Source of the DNA: Desulfovibrio gilichinskyi
GTDB taxonomy: Bacteria; Desulfobacterota; Desulfovibrionia; Desulfovibrionales; Desulfovibrionaceae
Length of the DNA stretch: 64,000 nucleotides
Direction: 5' to 3'
Assembly (NCBI RefSeq): GCF_900177375.1
Contig: NZ_FWZU01000002.1
Span: forward strand, 62,001-126,000
Numbering within the stretch: position 1 is the first letter of the stretch; each line of letters opens with the position of its first letter. Positions 53,101 to 61,801 of this stretch are shown here, piece by piece. The notes under the pieces were generated by a model. That model did no database searches. It was not told where the DNA came from and saw only the letters and a list, made by a program, of their open reading frames with translations. Both the position numbers and the translations under genes were made by a program.

Positions 53101-55517
53101 AATTTGGATATATTTATAGGTTCAGTCTTTATGGCCGTAACTCCGCGACCGCCTGTTTCACTGATTCTTGCTGTCAGTCTGGCTTGCAAGGCTGAGTCGG
53201 ATTTAAGTTTTCCGGGGATAAGAACGGAGAATGAGTGCTTGCCTGCTTCGTCAAGAGTGTCATCCGCAACCAATATTTCTAAAGGTTTAAAGGAGCTTGA
53301 ATCAGTATTGAAGCGGAACTGCTCGTAGCCGTGGGGACTGAATTCACACGGCTCAAGTGATACTCTTGCTGTAACAGGCAGATTTTCAGCCGGAGGCCCG
53401 AAAAGATATCTGCCGTCAACTTCAAAATCTAAGCTTTCGCCCGGAGAAGTAATTTTGGATGTGATTATTTCCGCAGCTATTCTGTCCGGCATAAAGTCTT
53501 CTACTGAGTAACGATAGTTTCCGATATTTTCGTTGCCTGCCAGAATATTGATAGAGAAATGTCCTGTCGGTGAATAATCAGGAATTTCCCGTTTGAATTC
53601 AACCATACCCTGACTGTCTGTGGTGGTTGTTTTGCGGGAAAGTTCTCTGCCGCGTTGATCTAAGTAGACTAGGACCACAGGCATTTTGCTTGACGGCACA
53701 AGCTTCTCATTTCTGATAATTGCCACGCCTTTGACTGTTTCACCTGGACGGTAAAGATCTCTTTCTCCGTATGAAAAGGCTGTGAATCCCTTCTGGGAAA
53801 GTCTTTGTCCGGCTACATCAAGACCAGCCATGTCGGTTGCAAAATGGTCTAAAAGAAGAAAGGTCATGTCATTATTGGATGTGACAATAACCATATAAGG
53901 AGTACCTACATCACGGAGGAAATCATTCTCATTGATGATGAGCATTCCTCTAGTGTTTGTAGTTCCGCTTGCCATGAGCTGATTCCGGTCACTGATAACC
54001 TGCACCTTTGCATCCATAACAGGCTTAAGAGTCGAGACCGAAGAAACCCAGAACAGTGTTTTATTTTCGCCCTGTTTAGCTACAATTCCCAGATCAGTAA
54101 TCATTACCCAACGCTGAGCTTTCTCGCCTTGGCGGGGAACTCCGGCGCTGACTCTGTATAACCCTTTTCCGCCTTCAGCTATAAAGCTTTGCAGCGATAG
54201 CGGGGTGACAGTCTTTTGGTTCTGCTTGCCCTTAGTCGTTATTCTGCCAGAGAAAATTTTATTTCCGAGCGCAGGGGATATGTCATTTCCGTAAGTATTT
54301 GAATCAAAAGCCATGTATCCATAATGGGTGAACAGCGAGAACAGATTGTTCGGGAAAACACGGTCAACTTCCACATCCACATGGTCGGTGTTGACGGTCT
54401 TAATTCCTAAAGTTTTGTAGCCTGTTTCAGACAGGAACATTCCGTTGGCAGTGAAGTCTGCATAAGGAGTGATGTCCGGAAGACTTATTTTTGCAACGAG
54501 TTCTTTTTCAAGCACTGCGCCGTCTGCGGCGGTTAGTCCTTTTTTGAAGGTTAGCTCATATTTGTAGCCCGGCAAAAATGAGCCGGACAGGATGAGCTTG
54601 TTGCCGGACGAAGAGGCCGATACAGGAACCTCAGGCTTGATTGAAATCATTTCCAGTCCTTGCGCAGGAATAACAGGACTTGAAAAACCAAGTTCTATAC
54701 TTGAACCGGAAATTGTGCTTGATCCGGTATATCCTTCGTATTTCAGAACTGGATCGAAAACTATTTCAATGGTTTTATCATAGTCTTTGCCAAGTACCAT
54801 GCTGTCTTTACCGTCAGGCATGTCTTTAGCTATTTTCAGCGTATATACTTTTTTATCAGTGGTTTTTTCAATTGGAGAACTTACAAAACTCTGTGAGTAA
54901 TCGTTATAATTGCTGTTAAGGCTTACGGGGATCTCTTTACCGTCGGGCCCTGTAAGAGAAATATTTTTGAGGGTCTGCTCGGCACTCACATAGTTACTGA
55001 AAGTGAAGCTTCCAGCTATTCTGATTTGTTTGCCGGGGCCTTCAACAGGTTCAGTCCATAAGTTGATTTCATTAACTACAAAACTGCCTGTCTGGACAGA
55101 AAAAGAGGTTCTTCCTGCAAGGGTTTGCCCTTTGGGGAGAAATTTATCCGGTTCCATTTTGATTGTGAATCTTGTGTCCGGAGCAAACGAAGGATCAGCC
55201 GTAAATTTAAGCCCGTAAGGATTAATCCATCTCCATTCACCTTTCACTTCCGGGGTTATTTGCGCCGGAGGAGTTGCAAGCGGGGCTGATGCTTCTTGAG
55301 GTCCTATCGGTTTGTCAAAAGCAATGAGCAGTTCCGAGTAACCCTGACTGTCGAGGCTTACATCCGTAACGACAGCTCCGTCTCCAGCTTCTTTGCGCTG
55401 TGAAACTGACTCATATTTGTTTTTAAGCAGGGCGGAAGCTTGTATAATGCAAAGCATAAGCAGCATTCCGATAATGATATTTTTCTTGTCTCTGAAAGGT
55501 GACGGTCCTCTGTCCAT
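50118..55517 (-). CDS. Bacterial alpha-2-macroglobulin (YfhM-like)
   Basis: An 1799-residue periplasmic protease trap. The N-terminal hydrophobic segment (about 13-30, NIIIGMLLMLCIIQASALL) has no clear lipobox, so it may be membrane-anchored rather than a lipoprotein. The middle contains macroglobulin and bait-region domains (AFSYGERDLYRPGETVKG marks the MG domain). The thioester motif is intact as YGCTEQ near residue 1347, followed by the alpha-6/alpha-6 toroid (SGDGGFSLWPNGRNTDKWTS). Proteases that cut the bait region would be trapped by thioester reaction. GAGG lies 8 nt before the ATG. The gene overlaps pbpC by 11 nt, so the two are translated together. Confidence 0.93.
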   Translation of the reverse strand: MDRGPSPFRDKKNIIIGMLLMLCIIQASALLKNKYESVSQRKEAGDGAVVTDVSLDSQGYSELLIAFDKPIGPQEASAPLATPPAQITPEVKGEWRWINPYGLKFTADPSFAPDTRFTIKMEPDKFLPKGQTLAGRTSFSVQTGSFVVNEINLWTEPVEGPGKQIRIAGSFTFSNYVSAEQTLKNISLTGPDGKEIPVSLNSNYNDYSQSFVSSPIEKTTDKKVYTLKIAKDMPDGKDSMVLGKDYDKTIEIVFDPVLKYEGYTGSSTISGSSIELGFSSPVIPAQGLEMISIKPEVPVSASSSGNKLILSGSFLPGYKYELTFKKGLTAADGAVLEKELVAKISLPDITPYADFTANGMFLSETGYKTLGIKTVNTDHVDVEVDRVFPNNLFSLFTHYGYMAFDSNTYGNDISPALGNKIFSGRITTKGKQNQKTVTPLSLQSFIAEGGKGLYRVSAGVPRQGEKAQRWVMITDLGIVAKQGENKTLFWVSSVSTLKPVMDAKVQVISDRNQLMASGTTNTRGMLIINENDFLRDVGTPYMVIVTSNNDMTFLLLDHFATDMAGLDVAGQRLSQKGFTAFSYGERDLYRPGETVKGVAIIRNEKLVPSSKMPVVLVYLDQRGRELSRKTTTTDSQGMVEFKREIPDYSPTGHFSINILAGNENIGNYRYSVEDFMPDRIAAEIITSKITSPGESLDFEVDGRYLFGPPAENLPVTARVSLEPCEFSPHGYEQFRFNTDSSSFKPLEILVADDTLDEAGKHSFSVLIPGKLKSDSALQARLTARISETGGRGVTAIKTEPINISKFYPGLKELTKQGYEENEEVKLDYVTLTPEGEKTVAPKMIMTLYRDRWQTIIRTTASGGFRYVTERDPQLIETRKISPSESQGSFKVTPVQFGSYRVILSDPESGVSAQADFFCGGWGYSPWALKNPSRLDIIPTRSGDYKAGEMAEFQLRTPFSGQMLVTVEDRSVRWMKTLTITGNTATISVPVQKELSPNAYVTATLIRSVKDLEPGASARAVGAVPIFVNRQSNKLPVDITSPETTRPEKTVTFKVKTTPGAKLTIAAVDEGILRLAGQKTPDPFTYFYAKRALGVRWSDTFGMLMPDAGPINKSPAGGGEALAMMKQFTGSGSIRRVKPVTFWSGLITADQDGNASFDAKIPEFNGALRIMAVVTDGEKFGSSSNLMTVRSPLMVTPTLPRFLAPEESFEIPVSVRNDTPTDGNFTVTVKSTGSFQTNMNLDSLAVAKDRQTTTFFKARTGKDIGESAFTFTAAGNKENAVATVDMNIRPALPATRSSESGFLKDKETSFPSKSEGMMNSTISRTLTVGNQPMIRMAGKLDYLLQYPYGCTEQVISGAFPLLKFPELARELSPESFEKNSPQYMVQSALTKLSMMQSGDGGFSLWPNGRNTDKWTSVYALHFLYEAGISGYQVDTLLLNSAMNYVSNLAGELSDKGSYRLASYALYVLAKCGNPMHGPMNYLREQKITKLDELSLTLLGGAFAATGDMKAYMQLLSTKPAPVSKTDKENVFSSETRDLALETLVRMESDKTDDSIPKMIQKLSNLMADNGKDVTQDNALGFMALGSFFGQTKAEPIPSGRIMSNGVELDKFGSNSTTVVTVHGDATLSVELDSVPAAGTAVWTINSRAVPLIANWKPFSNGLTIKREFLTRDGEPLNPEEIKQGQLVAMRTVVSSTDNEVSNAVIQCLLPSGLEPENTKLATREDLPWIEREKVSPDHVDIRDDRVLVFTDIPKDGEVEQVILLRAVTRGEFKIPPAQVEAMYNPEVAGATDIGKMVIGE

Positions 55518-55776
55518 GGGGTAATCCTCATCATATATAGCGTTTATTCATTAATGTCGTGGTAACGGGATCATACTGCCATTTTTTTTACATATAGTCA
55601 TCGTAAGATGTAGCTTTACTTGTTAAATAAACGCAGGGGATCAATTCTGTGATAATTGATATGTTTGCTTGCGAATTTGCCTGAATCCGCGGTATGAGAT
55701 GATGAAATAGGTGTAGTTGTTTTATAATTATATTATAATTATTAACTGATTGTAAATGTTTCGGAGTGTGAGAATT

Positions 55777-56184
55777 ATGGAAAAGCATAATATTGCAATT
55801 GTAGGGCTCGGCCGTGTAGGGACAGTTTTTTTAGAAAAGGTTTTACGCAGTGACGGTGTGCTTATAATTAAAAGCGTGTGCGAACCGGCTGACACCGCCG
55901 GTAAAAAAATGGCACTTGCCCATGGAATTCCGATAGGCTGTATTGATGACATCATCAAGTCAGGTGTGGACGTAGATGTTATTTTTGACTTTACAGGAGA
56001 TGAACAGGTTGCGGAACTTTTACGCGGCAAACTGGAAGAATCTGGAAATAACTATACTCAGGTTGCACAGAAAAGAATCGCACGGTTGATCTGGTCTCTT
56101 ATTGCCGACGATGATTATCTGCCGGAAGTAGAAGCCACAAAATATCAGTCCTATGCCGATATGCTTTTGTCACAGCAAAAGTAA
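55777..56184 (+). CDS. Small Rossmann-fold protein, oxidoreductase-like
   Basis: A 135-residue protein opening with a nucleotide-binding motif, IAIVGLGRVGTVFLEKV, and ending the fold with VDVIFDFTGDEQVAELL. This resembles the NAD(P)-binding half of homoserine or aspartate dehydrogenases or of TrkA-like proteins, but the catalytic domain is absent, so it is probably a nucleotide sensor or a stand-alone fragment. The start is set at ATG 55777, with GGAG about 10 nt before; a frame from 55756 is possible but lacks a ribosome site. It is convergent with the kinase gene. Confidence 0.65.
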   Translation: MEKHNIAIVGLGRVGTVFLEKVLRSDGVLIIKSVCEPADTAGKKMALAHGIPIGCIDDIIKSGVDVDVIFDFTGDEQVAELLRGKLEESGNNYTQVAQKRIARLIWSLIADDDYLPEVEATKYQSYADMLLSQQK

Positions 56185-56201
56185 AATTATTCGGGTTAAT
56201 C

Positions 56202-58628
56202 CTATGAGTTTGTGAAGATAGGGAGAGTAATGGTGAATCTTGTTCCTTCGCCGGGATTGGAGTCGGCTGCTATAGTTCCACCGTGGTTATGCGTAATAAT
56301 GAAATACGAAACAGATAAACCAAGTCCGCTTCCTGCTCCTGGGGCTTTTGAAGTGTAAAAAGGTTCAAATATTCTTTTTAAATTTTTTTCAGGAATCCCG
56401 GGACCATTATCTTCGATTTCAATGCGGATGGAATTTTTGTCAATCGAAGTGCTGATTGTGATTGTGGGAATTTCGGTTCTGTCAGCCTTTTCTGCCAGGG
56501 CTTGAGCCGCATTTTTTATCAAATTCAAAATGACCTGACTGATTTCCATTTCAGTAAAGTTAAAGTTTGGAAGCGGGCTGTACTCTCTTATAATTTTTAT
56601 CTTTTTGAAATCGTATTGTTTTTTAAGATCATAGTCGTTAGCGGCCAGTGACAATGCGCTTTCAATCACATTTTCAACGTTGCCGAGTGTTTTGGCGGAG
56701 TTACTTTTGCGGCTGAAATCCAGCATGGATTTTATAATGGTAGCCGCGCGTGTTCCGGCATCTTGGATGTTGGACAAGTAATAATTTATTCCCCGTTTTT
56801 CCATATAATTTTGCATGTTTGTAAGATCTATACCGCATTCGTTTGCAATAGGTATGTTACCGGGGAGTTTTGGCGAAGTCCTTCGGATAATATTCTGGGT
56901 GACTTGCAGAATAACTCCAAGTGGATTGTTGATTTCATGAGCCATGCCTGCGGCAAGACCACCGACAGACATCATTTTTTCTGTCTGGATCATGATTTCC
57001 TGCATTTTTTTGCGCTCAGTAATATCACGCATAACAATCAGCAGTCTCTTTTTCCCGCCGATAGTAGCAACTCTTGCTAAGTTGTCAGTCCAGAAAGGAT
57101 CGCCTTGAACATCTTTTACCATCCACTCGAAATGAACAGCTTCGCCAAGTAGAGCTTTTGTGAACAACTCACTAGCATATTTGTTGTCATAAGGAGGTGT
57201 GTTGAAACTGATTTCTTCAGGACTCATGCCAATTGCCTGCATTCTGGAAAGTCCGAAAAAGTCTAGAAAAGCCTGATTGATATCAATAAAAATCCGTTTT
57301 TCAATGTCCAGCACTCCGATGGCTTCTTTAGTAGAGTTGAATATTTCGCGATAGGTTATTTCAGATTTTAAAAGATCTTTTCTGGCGGATTCCCGGCTGT
57401 CGATCATTTTGTTGGCAAGGACAGCCATTTGATTAAACTCTTTAAAAGCTATCTTTGATTGATCAATTTTGACAGGAGAGTCAGTTCCTTTGCGGAAAAA
57501 ACTTTCAAAAGAATCAAAGTTATCCGATAGAATCCTTTTAAATTTTTCAGTAAAAAAGAAAACGGCCAGTGCCAGAAGAGAAAAAAGTACACATACTGCT
57601 GAAATTTGTATTATAACCTTTTCAAATAGATCTTCTTTTTTATTATTAAGGATTTGTTCTATCTGTGTAAGATTTTCTCCGGAACCTACGTACCAATCCC
57701 AGTCCGGGACAGGCAGGCAGTAGCTGATTTTTTTTACCGGATCATACGATGTATCAATTGAAGGCACAGTATAGTTTAAGAAGCCGCCGCCTGACTTTGC
57801 AAGGTTAATCAAATCTTGCATAATTGCAGCACTTTTCGGGTTTTTACCATGCAATACATTATTCCCTTTTCCAGGACCTTGCAGGACTAATCCTTCATAG
57901 GTTCCGACAAAGAAATAATCATCTTTATTGTTATTCATCTGTCCTAAACGTTTAAGAACTTCATTTTGAGTTGCTTTCTTAATTGAATTATAGTTTTGCC
58001 CTGTTCCTATAACCCAGTCAAAAGGTGCAAAGTATTTTATATATGTTACTTTTTTAGAATACTTGTCTGTATCATCTGGTGTTGGTGAAATAAACTCAAG
58101 AAATCCCTCTTTTTGAGACTTGGCAAGTTCAATCATTTCTTTAGTGATGGCTCTTCCGTCAGGAGTTGTCAGTTGCAGCACATTTACATGATCTAATTTC
58201 TGATTGTCTGATGACATGATTTGTATCCCATTCATGCCAAGTGCAAATACATAATCGTTGTTATTCTTATGAACAAGAAACCGTAATGCTTCTACAATCA
58301 ACCGTTTCAGCTCTTCTTTATTTTTTGTATCTTTATATGTTTCATATAAGTGGCTGGCTACGTTGTGCGCCTCTAACAATTCTGATTTAATAGAGTCTAT
58401 TGCTACGGCCCGCGCTTTGTTTTTGCTGAAATCAATGTAGTCGACGACTCTGTTCATTTCGGCTTTAAGAGATGTTTTGACGAGGCCCATAGCAGCTTTT
58501 TCGGCCTGATGGCTGGCAGCATAATAGTTTGAAATCATGAAATAAAATATGATTCCACCGAATATAATAATCGTTGAAATACAGAATATGAACATATAAC
58601 GGGCAAGTGTAGAGACTATACTCTTCAT
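56202..58628 (-). CDS. Sensor histidine kinase with double Cache and PAS domains
   Basis: An 808-residue membrane kinase. A first membrane segment (about 12-32) is followed by a long periplasmic sensor with two Cache-like repeats; each contains the pattern KNNNDYVFALGMNG / NNNKDDYFFVGTYEG and a later F-DW-(V/Y)IG(T/S)G. A second membrane segment lies near 340-360, then a linker, PAS (about 430-540), HisKA with GMAHEINNPLGVI near 570 and HATPase with NLIKNAAQAL, DNGPGIP and GSGLGLSV. No receiver or regulator gene is adjacent, so its partner is unknown. Cache domains of this type bind small organic acids or amino acids. Confidence 0.9.
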   Translation of the reverse strand: MKSIVSTLARYMFIFCISTIIIFGGIIFYFMISNYYAASHQAEKAAMGLVKTSLKAEMNRVVDYIDFSKNKARAVAIDSIKSELLEAHNVASHLYETYKDTKNKEELKRLIVEALRFLVHKNNNDYVFALGMNGIQIMSSDNQKLDHVNVLQLTTPDGRAITKEMIELAKSQKEGFLEFISPTPDDTDKYSKKVTYIKYFAPFDWVIGTGQNYNSIKKATQNEVLKRLGQMNNNKDDYFFVGTYEGLVLQGPGKGNNVLHGKNPKSAAIMQDLINLAKSGGGFLNYTVPSIDTSYDPVKKISYCLPVPDWDWYVGSGENLTQIEQILNNKKEDLFEKVIIQISAVCVLFSLLALAVFFFTEKFKRILSDNFDSFESFFRKGTDSPVKIDQSKIAFKEFNQMAVLANKMIDSRESARKDLLKSEITYREIFNSTKEAIGVLDIEKRIFIDINQAFLDFFGLSRMQAIGMSPEEISFNTPPYDNKYASELFTKALLGEAVHFEWMVKDVQGDPFWTDNLARVATIGGKKRLLIVMRDITERKKMQEIMIQTEKMMSVGGLAAGMAHEINNPLGVILQVTQNIIRRTSPKLPGNIPIANECGIDLTNMQNYMEKRGINYYLSNIQDAGTRAATIIKSMLDFSRKSNSAKTLGNVENVIESALSLAANDYDLKKQYDFKKIKIIREYSPLPNFNFTEMEISQVILNLIKNAAQALAEKADRTEIPTITISTSIDKNSIRIEIEDNGPGIPEKNLKRIFEPFYTSKAPGAGSGLGLSVSYFIITHNHGGTIAADSNPGEGTRFTITLPIFTNS

Positions 58629-58938
58629 ATAAACACCGATTTTTTAACTATAAAATATTGTTACAAGAGTTAATTTTCAAGACAGCTGAATAAATATGCA
58701 GCTGTTTGAAAAATAAAGTTGATTAAAGGAAGTCTTGTCTTTTTATTAGCATTACACTCTTAATGAGACAAGAAAGGATTTAACTATTCAGATTACAGTT
58801 ATAAATAGTAGTTGCATGAGTTTACATCCGCGGAAGGTCTGAGAGTATTCTTTGAAAAGACGGGATATTGATAATCATAGGCGAATAACAGGCTCTACCT
58901 CAAAGAAAGGGGCAGTGAAGAATCCTGGTAAAAAGAAA
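58629..58938. other. Intergenic region between the kinase and tRNA-Arg
   Basis: About 310 nt without a gene I can support. It is AT-rich and holds an imperfect ttgtct...agacaa inverted pair near 58733-58782 whose meaning is unclear. The kinase promoter must lie here, reading on the minus strand. Confidence 0.45.
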
Positions 58939-58966
58939 AAGGACTTAGATTTTCATCTAAGTCCTT
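58939..58966 (-). terminator. Terminator of tRNA-Arg
   Basis: A 12-bp perfect stem (aaggacttagat / atctaagtcctt) with a 4-nt loop is followed on the minus strand by TTTCTTTT. It lies just past the tRNA 3' end. Confidence 0.92.
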
Positions 58967-58976
58967 GATATTCTTG

Positions 58977-59053
58977 TGGTGCGCCTGAGAGGATTCGAAC
59001 CTCTGGCCTACGGATTCGTAGTCCGGCGCTCTATCCAGCTGAGCTACAGGCGC
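58977..59053 (-). tRNA. tRNA-Arg(ACG)
   Basis: A 77-nt cloverleaf with acceptor stem GCGCCTG / CAGGCGC, anticodon loop CTACGAA (anticodon ACG), a TTCGAAT T-loop and an encoded ACCA 3' end. The wobble A is normally edited to inosine by TadA to read CGU, CGC and CGA. A promoter and a terminator flank it closely, so it is a single-gene unit. Confidence 0.97.
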
Positions 59054-59066
59054 GCTTCGGAAGAAA

Positions 59067-59095
59067 GTACTATGGAGAAAGTTCATTTTCGTCAA
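59067..59095 (-). promoter_or_regulatory. Candidate promoter of tRNA-Arg
   Basis: TTGACG (59095-59090) and TAGTAC (59072-59067) are 17 nt apart on the minus strand, and the -10 lies 13 nt before the mature 5' end. The -10 is a weak match, but position and spacing are right. Confidence 0.5.
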
Positions 59096-59186
59096 GCATT
59101 TTTTGAAATAAAGATGAACTTTTTTGACTTTAAAAATAGACTTACTTTGCGTATAATATTTAACTATATAAATTTGTTAGTTAAAA

Positions 59187-59597
59187 TTAAATTTTATTGT
59201 TTTGGATAAAAACAAGAAGTGGAAGTGCTGCAAGAGCTATCAGGACTAAAATCCATATTTTACCTTTAAAAATATTGTAATCAGAAAACAATTTAACCCA
59301 TGAATTATTCATAATAAAATGGCCGAAGATGAATTCAAAGGCGATGGTCATTGTCAGCCACATAAATCCTATCAGGAGTGCTTCTTCTGAAGAGTGTAAT
59401 GGCAATAATTTTTGGCAAAAAAGGGTGTAAAATGTAAAAAGGGCGATTGCTGTGACGGACGAAAGCTGGTGTGCTGATAGCTCACCCATAAACTTTGCGT
59501 ATACCGTTTCTCTGATAACGCCGTTAGCTATTGCTATGAAAACCATAGGAATCCATGCGGCTCCGTAAATAGCAACCGTTTGCAGGTGTATGCTCAT
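59187..59597 (-). CDS. Small integral membrane protein of unknown function
   Basis: A 136-residue protein with four hydrophobic segments (about 8-25, 43-62, 72-92, 112-130). It has conserved-looking features I recall from a family of unnamed bacterial membrane proteins: ANGVIRETVYAKFMGELSAHQLS near 24 and FEFIFGHFIMNNSW near 87. GAGGA precedes the ATG, which overlaps the stop of the MFS-ApbE gene as ATGA, so the two products are probably made together. A role in assembling or supplying the ApbE step is possible but not shown. Confidence 0.7.
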   Translation of the reverse strand: MSIHLQTVAIYGAAWIPMVFIAIANGVIRETVYAKFMGELSAHQLSSVTAIALFTFYTLFCQKLLPLHSSEEALLIGFMWLTMTIAFEFIFGHFIMNNSWVKLFSDYNIFKGKIWILVLIALAALPLLVFIQNNKI

Positions 59598-61801
59598 TTG
59601 TTTTCCTCAGGACGCATGGCTTTTGGAACGGTCGTAATCTCTGGGAAATTGTCGGTTGTATGAATGGATTCATCCGGCAGAACCCACATGGCGGAACAAT
59701 TTGGATAAAACCGTTTCAGAAATTTCGTTCCTACTTCCGGTCCCATTATAAAAACAGTTGTGGCTAGGGCGTCAGCCGTTTCTGCATTCGGCGCAATGGC
59801 TGTTGTCGCTATACTCTCATGTGATGATCGCAGGAGGAATGGATCGAAAATGTGATGTTTCCTCATTTTATCGTTACCCGAAACAGGAGTGATGAACTGG
59901 TAATAATCACCGGAACCGCAAACAGCCATATTCTTAATAGTAATTTCTCCGAGCAATCCTTTTGCCCTTGGATTTTTAAGTCCGATGGTCCATGTCCTGT
60001 TTCCGTAACCGAAAAAATCTCCTCCGGCTTCAACTAAGCCGTTGGCTATGCCTGATTTTTTTAGCTCTGCGGCGGCCGCATCAATAATAGTTCCTTTGGC
60101 CATTCCGCCAAGGTCGAGGGCCATTCCCTTGCGGGGAAGTTTTACAGTTCCTTTATTGTGGTCAATTTCTACGAGTCTGTAATTGATAAGGGGTTTTCGT
60201 TTTTGAAAAGTTTCAGGATTCAAGGCATAATAAAAATCCGTTGTAGTGATGGCGCCAATGGTAATGTCGAATGTGCCGTTTGAATTGCCGCTGAATTTTA
60301 AACCCCGCTCAATCAATTTAAGCGCGTTCTCTGAAACAGAAACATCTCTGAGTCCTGCTTCTTTGTTAATCCTCCCGATTGATCCTCTTTTATTACGATG
60401 ATCAAAATCTTTTTGTAGAGTGCGCATTTCCGCGATTGCATCACGGGCGGCTTGCTGAGCTTTTTTTTCTGAAGAAGTTTCAAGAGTTAAATTCACAATG
60501 GTTCCCATCGCGACATCGGTATAGCGAAAGAATGAGTTCTCTTGGTTGTGCCTTTTCAGTAACCCTTTAGGGATAAGAAAGATTATGAGCAGAAAAACAA
60601 TTGCAGGAACTATAAGGCATTTTTTGCGTTTAAATCTGGAATAAAGGGCCTTACACATAAGCGGCAGGCAAAGAATTGCTCCTGCAAGCGCGATCAGTTG
60701 AAATGAAACCGTAAGCTTCGCAGAAAACTTGATAATTGTTCCGGCAAGCAGAGGGCCTACTATAAATCCTAGATTAGTGATCAAATTTGCAAGGCCGATT
60801 GTTTTTCCCTGTTTATTACTCACTTCAGCACATATCGCCATTGAGCCTGGGATTGAAAGGGCTGAACCGGATCCGATAGTGATGCCCGCCCAGACAAAAT
60901 CAGTGATATTCGTGCAATTTGCTAAAAAATATAGCCCACCAGCACTTATAAGAAGTCCTGAGCAGATGATAAATTCGCGCTTAGCTCTGGAAAAGAAACG
61001 ACCTGCAAGTGGTAGTAAAAAAATGGTCGCAAGATTTGGAATAGAAAAAAGTATTCCTGTTGTTATGGATGGTAAATGCAAGCTGGATTTGAGCAGGACC
61101 GGGTAGAATGCTACCAACCCTCCTATGCCGATCGTCCTTCCGAATACGGCAAGCAGAGTAAAGGCGAAAGTCTGTTTATTCTCGATTTGATCAAGGGGCG
61201 GAGCTGTTTTGTGTATGGAATTATGTGGCAGGTCGCAAAACGATAAAAGTAAAAATGACGCCAGCATAAATACAGAAAGCGCGGTAAGGACTGGAATAAA
61301 ATCCTTATCTATATATAGAATGCCGCCGAGCAGTGGCCCGAGGAAGAATGCTGTATTGATTCCTGCCGCCAGTATTGAAAATCTTTTGGTGAGTCTGCTC
61401 CCCTTAGACTGCGCACCTATGGCAGCCATTCCGACAGTTTTTATTGCTCCGGCGCACAGTCCCAGAACGAATTGTATGGCATAAAGAGAATTAAGAGACG
61501 GAGATATAAGGTATATGAGCGGCAGCAGAGCTGCAACACTTGTTGCTGTAAGCAAAAGTCTTTTTGATCCGCTGCGGTCAGAAATTGTTCCTGAAAGAGG
61601 GGCAATGAGTAACTTTGCAATAAAATACCCGCTGAAAGCAGTCCCCAGCCACATCCCTCCGGCCATTTCATCAAGGCTTAAAAGGGGTAGCGTGAATGTA
61701 AAAATGCCGATCCCTATCGAGGCTGTAAAGATGGCAACGATAAGGAGTGGAATCTGGATCTGTTTTAGCTTTTGGCTACGCTTCGAACTATAAATGTGCA
61801 T
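59594..61801 (-). CDS. MFS transporter-ApbE flavin transferase fusion
   Basis: A 735-residue fusion in one uninterrupted frame. Residues 1-385 are a 12-helix major facilitator transporter with the loop motif SGTISDRSGSKRLLL near 70. A further hydrophobic segment (about 395-415) would bring the rest outside the membrane. Residues about 430-725 are ApbE, which attaches FMN from FAD to Thr or Ser of proteins such as NqrB/RnfG; DLGGMAKG near 566, HHIFDP near 655 and ETADALATTVFIMG near 688 are intact. The start overlaps the end of the TetR gene by 37 nt with no usable later start, so the fusion is regulated with it. The transporter may supply or export flavin, but substrate is unknown. Confidence 0.85.
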   Translation of the reverse strand: MHIYSSKRSQKLKQIQIPLLIVAIFTASIGIGIFTFTLPLLSLDEMAGGMWLGTAFSGYFIAKLLIAPLSGTISDRSGSKRLLLTATSVAALLPLIYLISPSLNSLYAIQFVLGLCAGAIKTVGMAAIGAQSKGSRLTKRFSILAAGINTAFFLGPLLGGILYIDKDFIPVLTALSVFMLASFLLLSFCDLPHNSIHKTAPPLDQIENKQTFAFTLLAVFGRTIGIGGLVAFYPVLLKSSLHLPSITTGILFSIPNLATIFLLPLAGRFFSRAKREFIICSGLLISAGGLYFLANCTNITDFVWAGITIGSGSALSIPGSMAICAEVSNKQGKTIGLANLITNLGFIVGPLLAGTIIKFSAKLTVSFQLIALAGAILCLPLMCKALYSRFKRKKCLIVPAIVFLLIIFLIPKGLLKRHNQENSFFRYTDVAMGTIVNLTLETSSEKKAQQAARDAIAEMRTLQKDFDHRNKRGSIGRINKEAGLRDVSVSENALKLIERGLKFSGNSNGTFDITIGAITTTDFYYALNPETFQKRKPLINYRLVEIDHNKGTVKLPRKGMALDLGGMAKGTIIDAAAAELKKSGIANGLVEAGGDFFGYGNRTWTIGLKNPRAKGLLGEITIKNMAVCGSGDYYQFITPVSGNDKMRKHHIFDPFLLRSSHESIATTAIAPNAETADALATTVFIMGPEVGTKFLKRFYPNCSAMWVLPDESIHTTDNFPEITTVPKAMRPEENK

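Noticed and set aside
58977-59053. tRNA-Arg as an integration site
   Set aside because: No integrase, no repeat of the tRNA 3' end nearby and no change in base composition.
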